Below are positions 58,389 through 64,000 of a stretch of DNA of 64,000 nucleotides, piece by piece; position 1 is the first letter of the stretch; every line of letters starts with the position of its first letter. Under the pieces are notes generated by a model. The model worked only from the letters and a program-made list of their open reading frames with translations, searched no databases and had not been told where the DNA came from. The DNA is from Anaeramoeba flamelloides. Taxonomy: Eukaryota; Metamonada; Anaeramoebidae. Both the position numbers and the translations under genes were made by a program. Where the stretch lies: positions 1,865,001-1,929,000 of the forward strand of contig JANTQA010000016.1 in the NCBI GenBank assembly GCA_027625915.1, in the 5' to 3' direction.

Positions 58389-58795
58389 ACAGTCTTTCCA
58401 AGGTTACCGTGAATTTTTATATGAATCAAATTTTGGTGCTGATATAGATTTTTCAAAAGAAGGATATGAGGATAAGAAAGCTCATATTGAAAAAAAAATT
58501 TCCTAAATGAGCTGATATTCAAGAATTTTTTCTGATACAAGAAAAATTAATTTTCAGATCCCTAAATTGCTTCAAACCTGGAAAATCTGTTGAGATGCCA
58601 CTTAAAAGTTTCTCTTGAAATACCAAAACTATTTTTGATCTTACCACAAGAAAATCTTTGAAATAAGTTGATTTGTGAATATTTTTTTTCAATATGAGCT
58701 TTCTTATCCTCATATCCTTCTTTTGAAAAATCTATATCAGTTCCAAAATTTGATTCATATTTAAATTTGGGTAGCCTTGGAACAGCTGTATTTAT
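58389..58795. repeat. Inverted pair of a coding-like sequence (possible transposase remnant)
   Basis: 58389-58498 and 58682-58795 are inverted copies of one sequence. Both, read outward-in, encode YESNFG(A/T)DIDFSKEGY followed by EDKKAHIEKK. On the minus strand the right copy continues open to about 58570 (QINLFQRFSCGKIKNSFG, then ISRETFKWHLNRF), about 90 codons from a stop near 58845, without ATG. The last part resembles a helix-turn-helix, but I cannot name a family. Most likely a decayed DNA-transposon gene. Confidence 0.5.
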
Positions 58796-59006
58796 TAGAA
58801 TATGTTTGTATTTAGCTAAATAACAAATTTGAGTAATTGAGTTTCACAGAAATTGTAAAACTCAAGACATTATGTTTGTTTTTATATTGGTTTTTTGTTT
58901 TTTGATTTTGTTTCTTCGAAATTTTGGATGTTGTTTAGATCATTTTTTTAATAAAAATAGTCCTAAATTTCTTTAGTATTAATTATTTTAGATAATTTTT
59001 ACATCT

Positions 59007-59079
59007 TCTTCCGTGGCGCAGTCGGCAGCGCGACAGACTGTTAATCTGGAGGTCGGTGGTTCGAACCCACCCGGGAGAG
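59007..59079 (+). tRNA. tRNA-Asn (anticodon GTT)
   Basis: Cloverleaf read by eye: acceptor TCTTCCG pairs with CGGGAGA (one T-G), D stem GCGC/GCGC, anticodon loop CTGTTAA with GTT at 34-36, T arm GGTGG-TTCGAAC-CCACC, discriminator G. No intron; CCA not encoded. The outermost anticodon-stem pair is a mismatch (A with G). A T6 run follows at once. Confidence 0.95.
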
Positions 59080-59080
59080 C

Positions 59081-59086
59081 TTTTTT
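59081..59086 (+). terminator. RNA polymerase III terminator of the tRNA gene
   Basis: TTTTTT two bases after the discriminator base. Confidence 0.85.
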
Positions 59087-60049
59087 ATCTTATACGGTTT
59101 TTTTTATATCTCAAGTGTTGAATCAAGTTTTTTTTAACCAGAAAAACAATGAAATAGACTATACAAACCAAAATAGGATCATTTATCTTCGCTTTTTGAA
59201 ATCTTTTTTTTTCTTTTTCAACAAAAACAAAAAAAGTCTTTTAACTTTTTTCAACAAATCAAAAAACAACCTAAAAAAATTAACAAAGTATAATTTTAAT
59301 CAGTATACAATTGTTTGAAATTTACATTCTGCCTTATTTTTTTCTTTTAGAATATTTTTCAATTTATTAGTTTTTTAATCCATTTTTTTAATTTCCTATA
59401 CGAAAAAAAAGCAATTAATGTTATAAATCAAAATTATGGTTTTGTCAATAGAGTATATTTGTTCTTAGTCAATTTTTAACTTTTGATTTCCAACTTTAAT
59501 CGTCTTTTACTCAAAATAAAATTTAAATCCAAATTTTTCATCTTAGCATTTAATTCAAAAGGAAATTTTTTTTACTTCTCCTTACTTTTTCATTTTCCAT
59601 TCTAACAAAACAACAAATTACAATCTACATTTCTTTGAGAACTTTATTTCTTAAAAGAAAAACAAGAAAAAGGAAGTGAAAATTTTTCCCCACTTATAAT
59701 TCAAATACAAGTATATAATTCCTATTCTTAAAAACAGAACAAAACATTTTTCAGTCAGGTTTTAGGTTTGATAGGGATATATATTCTCCAAAACCTATTG
59801 AAAAATAAACTTTGTTAGAATTTATCCGGTAAATTAGAATTTTTATGAAAAACTTCAATTTTAGATTCCCATTCAAAATGAATAAATAATGAAATGTCAA
59901 AAAAATTGATTCGATGGTTTATATGACAAATCTTATAATTTAAGTTTTTACTTGATTGATCCACACAAATGTTGAGTTTTTTTTAATCAGAGAAGCAAAG
60001 AAATAAATCTACAAAACAACAAGATCTGATCTGTCTTCACTTTTTAAAA

Positions 60050-60155
60050 TTCAAAATTTACATATTTATACATATTTTAATTATTTTTCTTCTTCTCTCT
60101 TTTTTTTTTTTATTTGATAAATTTTCTTTAATTACTCCTTTCTCTAAATAATAAT
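60050..60155 (+). repeat. Repeat 'R', 3' part only
   Basis: TATTTTAATTATTTTTCTTC followed by a T tract and TTTGATAAATTTTCTTTAAT, as at 13310 and 51710. Confidence 0.5.
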
Positions 60156-60344
60156 AAAATAAAAAAGTTAAAATAAAAAATTTCACTTACTTTGTTTATG
60201 GAAAACAAAGCAATTCTCAAAAAGTTTAAAAGCATTCTCACGTTTTTAAAATCAAATTTAAACAAAAATATTCTAACTGATCTAAAAATAAAGCATTCCA
60301 AAAAGATTAATCAGTGTTTCAAAATAAAGAGCCAAGTTTTTTTT

Positions 60345-60960
60345 TCTTGAACATTAAAAATTAACCGATCAAAGAAATCAACACTAAACCATAAATAAAT
60401 ATCGTCTTATTTTCTTAAAGATCTATTCTTTTCAAAAGACATTCGGCAAATAATGGACTAAAAAATCGAAAATTTATCTTCAAAATAGAGTTGGCAATTA
60501 GAGAAAAAAATTCACAACCCATTGATGATAGAAGGTGGTTAACTGTAAATTTGTCATATTATTCAAAAAAATGGTAATAAACAACAGACCCCATAATTGA
60601 GTGCATTGAAACTACTATTTGTTGTAAAATAAATAGAAAAAAATTTTCGTTCACCTTTCTAGAAAAGGATTTTTAAATGATATTAAAATTTCGATATTTC
60701 CATTTATAAAACCAGTTTAAATTTTTAATTTCCCTTTTAGAATAGGAATTTTGATGATTATTTTCGTTCTTTGGAGGTATTTCTTTTCTAAAGATGAATA
60801 AAAAATTTGTGCTTTTTATTTTATAATTAACAATAATAAGGGCAAAAATATCTATTTTAAAAATGTATTTTTAATTGAAAATTTTGATAAATATATAGTT
60901 AAAAAAGTTATTCTAGAAAAAAAGTTTCATATATTAATAAATACCTGAAAATCTTTATTT
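60345..60960 (+). repeat. Dispersed repeat 'C', copy 3
   Basis: Same order of shared words as copy 1 at 16440: ATCAAAGAAATCAACACTAA, TTTTCTTAAAGATCTATT, AAAATAGAGTTGGCAATT, TAAAATAAATAGAAAAAAAT, AATTTCCCTTTTAGAATAGG. Confidence 0.45.
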
Positions 60961-61825
60961 ATCTCCTAAATTGTAAAAAATCTTTTTTTCTACTATGGTC
61001 CATATTTACGCTTCAAGACAAGGAAAATTTTTTTAAAAATAAATCTCTAAATTTTGTATTTTAGAAATACACTCATATAATAAACATTATTATACATAAC
61101 AATTTTCAAAAAGGTTTACAACTTTAATAGATATTAATAGGAATTGAAAAAAAAATGAAATTTTTCAGTAATATTTTTTTTATTTTTTATTGTACAATTT
61201 TTGAATTTTTTAATTGACTTAGTATAGAGATAATTTTCAAGTATTTTTTTAGTCTAAAAAGAAACATATTTTTCAATTTTAAAATAGCACAAAATATTTC
61301 AATCAAAAGATATTGCTAAATTAAATTGAAAATCTGATTTTTTATCTTTTTTTGGAATATTTTTTATAATTTTATTGTTTTCCATGTTTGAGTTTTTACT
61401 TACATTCTCGATTGTTTTCTGCAAATTGTTTTAACATTTATTCCTTTTTAAATTTTAATTTTCAATCTAAAATTAATTCATCTCAACTTTTTTCCAATAA
61501 AAAAAACTACCAAAAATAGGTGTTTTTTTCAAAAGTCGTGAAATTTTTAAAAAGGGGGGTATTCGGATTTTCATGGGTTTAATAACTATCCTTTTCTTAA
61601 TTACATAAAATTATGATAACTTTGAAAAAATAATTTATAAAAGAAGTCGAACTGAAATTCAATGTAAATTTTTGGCCAACTTTAATTTTCGGTGTTTAAA
61701 TTTTCCTTGTAGTATTGTGTTGCTTTTATTATTTTTTATTGAGAAATTCTCTTGTTGAATACAACAAACTAATATAAATTCTTATTCTTATGAGAGGTAG
61801 TGTATTTAATTTAAATTTTTACATA

Positions 61826-62021
61826 CAGTCAGTTCAACTTCTAAGGCACAAACTTTCAACGAAATTTAAGGCACAAAAAAAATCCCAAATTAAGGCACAA
61901 AATTCAGATTCTAATAAAATAAATTGTAAAAAAAAAATTACGAATTTTCTTCCTTAATTTGGGATTTTTTTGTACCTTAAATTTCGTTGAAAAGTTTGTG
62001 CCTTAAAAGTTGAATTGACTG
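61826..62021. mobile_element. MITE with CAGTC ends and TA flanks, copy 1
   Basis: TA|CAGTCAGTTCAACTTCTAAG at the left and CTTAAAAGTTGAATTGACTG|TA at the right; the ~85-bp arms (including AGGCACAAACTTTCAACGAA) are near-perfect inverse copies around a short centre. CAGT ends with TA duplication are typical of Tc1/mariner-type MITEs. About 196 bp, non-coding, well preserved. Confidence 0.8.
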
Positions 62022-62182
62022 TAAACTTACTAAAGGTCTTTGTTCTGGCAATAATAATATCTTCGACCATTGTGATTTCTGAGTATTCAGACCTGAGAAA
62101 TGGTAATTTCAAGAGTCTAAATGATAATAATATTAAAATTACCAATCTCACAAATTGTATTTTTATAATTATTAATATAATA

Positions 62183-62382
62183 CAGTCAGTTCCATTTTTA
62201 TAGACACAAACTTTAAACATGGATTTCAGGCACAATTAAAATCACAAATTAAAGAAAATTATTTCGAATTTATATTTACTTAAATTATTTTACTAGAATT
62301 TGAATTTTGTGGCTTACTTTGAGAATTTTTTTTCGGTTATAAATTTCCTTGAAAGATTGTGTCTTAAAAATGGAACTGGCTG
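62183..62382. mobile_element. MITE with CAGTC ends and TA flanks, copy 2 (more diverged)
   Basis: TA|CAGTCAGTTCCATTTTTATA … TTAAAAATGGAACTGGCTG|TA, with ACACAAACTTTAAACATGG in the arm. Clearly related to copy 1, only ~160 bp away, but with weaker arms. Confidence 0.75.
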
Positions 62383-62899
62383 TATATGATAATATTAGTA
62401 TATAATTTGCAATATTCAGTTAATTTCTCACCAATTTTAAGAATCAAAAAAAAAAAACAAAACAAAGTAACAATAATTAATACAAAATCTAATAAAAATA
62501 AATATTATTTTTCATTACCGTATCTTTTTATTTTTATTTTTCCTTTTCCTTTTCCTTTTATCTTTTCTTTTATTTATTTTTTTTTTAAATGTTTTCTTGT
62601 TATATATTTTAAATATCAATTTCTCAATTTATAAAAAAGCTTAAAAAATATTGACATCGAATTTTACAGGTATTCCAATAATTATTTATCTTTTTCTTTA
62701 GTATTTTTTACTATCATTATTTTGTAGTAATCAATCAACTCCAAAGATTTTTCTTAAATATAAAATTCAAAAACAAATTCAAAAGGTTTTTTAAACAAAA
62801 TTTCGTTCAAAAGTCCCAACATTTTTATTTCAAAGATCAATTATTTTTTAAAATCAGCCATTAAAGACCAAATAAGAAATAAGTAGTATAATATAAATT

Positions 62900-63270
62900 G
62901 GAGGAAAGTTGATATACGTATGAAATAAAACTAATAAATCCAATATATTTTATTAAAAATTGAAAAACTCAAATTCTTATAGTGACTCTTCATTGAGAAA
63001 AACAAAAATGTCCATTTTGAGCTCCACTTGAAGATATTCAAAGAAAATATCAATAGAAATCAATATAATTTATGAACAATCATTTTCACTTTATCAATAA
63101 CCTTAGAATAACACCTTTTTACTTTGTGACTATTAATCTTTCAATTAAAAAATTTTACAAATGAATTATGTATCAAAAAAAAAATAAATGAAAAAAAAAA
63201 AAAGTAAAAATGATTTCAACTTTTCAATTTTGAAAATAAATTTTTTCTTCTAATATCTATTCAAAATCTT
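62900..63270 (+). repeat. Dispersed repeat 'D', copy 2
   Basis: Same order of shared words as 19190-19560, e.g. AATATATTTTATTAAAAATT, GAACAATCATTTTCACTTTA, GTGACTATTAATCTTT and AATAAATTTTTTCTTCTAAT. Confidence 0.45.
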
Positions 63271-64000
63271 TAAACACACCTAATCCACACTTAACAACTG
63301 GACCACTTTTAGTGAGAAATTACTTTCTTCAATTTCTAATTGATCAAATTAGATAATTATATTCTCAAAACTGTTCTTTACAAAGAATATTGTGAAGGAT
63401 CAACTAATTTTAGAAAGTTCCAAAACATTGAAAGCAATAAAAATCTGGATTCAAAACTGAGTAAAAAAATTTAAAAATTATCAATCAAGTAAAAATTTTC
63501 AAACTTTTATTTGAATTTATCAATAACTATTTAAAAAAAGTGAGGACTTCACTAAATTAAAACTTTTACAAAAAAATAAAGTTTACAAAAAGTTTGTAAC
63601 AAAAAATAAATTTTAAAAGTGCTTTTCATCTCACTCACCACTTCAACCTCTATCCCAGACACATATTAAAAGATTTGTTTATTTCATTTTATTAATAAAA
63701 TAGAAAACTCAGAAAAAAAAGGTTTTTATGAAAAAAGAGTTCTCACTTTTTTCAAATAGTTGTATTTTCCAAATTATTTTCCAAATTTACGAACTTTAGA
63801 TTTTTGAGATTATTTTTGTAATCCATTTTCCTTTAATTTGTGAAGATTCTATCTTTATATTTTTCTGTTTAAATTATCTGAACATCTTTGTTGAAAAAGA
63901 GTTGTTCACTCGAGTTATACCCCCACTCGATTCCTTGATAAGGAGAACTGTTCTTTTATTATACTCCTAATGAAAAAATATAAAATGAATTAGATTAGTG

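Larger units (their letters stand above)
55354..59006. other. 3.7-kb gap with fold-back elements
   Basis: Includes the 56283-57147 fold-back, the 57338-57495 repeat G and the coding-like inverted pair 58389-58795. The 75-codon frame at 57122-57349 overlaps the fold-back end and is not considered real. Confidence 0.5.
59087..64000. other. 4.9-kb AT-rich right end with repeats and MITEs, no gene seen
   Basis: Contains a lone repeat G end (59665-59715), the last part of repeat R (60050-60155), repeat C (60345-60960), two TA-flanked MITEs (61826-62021, 62183-62382) and repeat D (62900-63270). The few open frames are short and coincide with these. Confidence 0.5.

Noticed and set aside
59013-59318. 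101-codon frame starting inside the tRNA
   Set aside because: It overlaps the tRNA-Asn and its terminator and then becomes Phe/Lys/Asn noise.

Overview
This is a window of a very AT-rich nuclear genome from a protist. The organism has spliceosomal GT-AG introns, a standard stop code (every complete gene here ends in TAA), a lone 5S rRNA gene, a eukaryotic tRNA-Asn and typical eukaryotic signalling domains. The style (RCC1-BTB proteins, Lys/Glu- and Asn-rich low-complexity inserts, long repeat-filled gaps) resembles free-living amoeboid protists such as Anaeramoeba or amoebozoans. That placement is inference.

Layout: (1) 1-1855, minus: the N-terminal part of an Integrator subunit 9 homologue, running off the left edge. 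(2) 7478-9954, plus: an OCRL/INPP5B-type inositol polyphosphate 5-phosphatase with ASH and RhoGAP-like domains, with its frame interrupted at a 33-A run. (3) 13653-13773, minus: 5S rRNA. (4) 14294-16276, minus: an RCC1-BTB protein. (5) 19954-26773, minus: seven exons that I join into one CH / coiled-coil / RasGAP / PH protein. (6) 30638-36868, minus: five exons of a cytohesin-type ARF GEF (Sec7-PH) with a 10-nt first coding exon. (7) 40655-49544, plus: three exons of a Rim15/IREH1/Greatwall-type AGC kinase with a C2HC finger, a split kinase domain and a 3.2-kb intron. Its first exon is also out of frame at an 18-A run. (8) 54130-55353, minus: RNA 3'-terminal phosphate cyclase, two exons. (9) 59007-59079, plus: tRNA-Asn(GTT).

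Five of the seven protein-coding loci belong to phosphoinositide, small-GTPase or growth-control signalling (5-phosphatase, RCC1-BTB, RasGAP, ARF GEF, Rim15-like kinase). The other two are RNA-processing genes (INTS9, RtcA). Nothing suggests operons; each gene stands alone.

The long gaps and introns are full of decayed, mostly non-coding repeats. They include a roughly 0.75-kb element with ~115-bp inverted ends (three copies, one inside the kinase intron and itself interrupted), a mosaic family built from several different short palindromes bounded by a GTGCCGTAGAGTGCCTAG-like motif (eight or more clusters), TA-flanked CAGTC-ended MITEs, a TTAA-flanked MITE, an 865-bp fold-back with TTA flanks, and an inverted pair that still reads as protein. 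The best candidates for something undescribed are the mosaic palindrome family, the CH-RasGAP-PH fusion and the two genes that change frame in the same direction at long A runs. Exon joins were made by eye from splice sites and matching phases, without transcripts.
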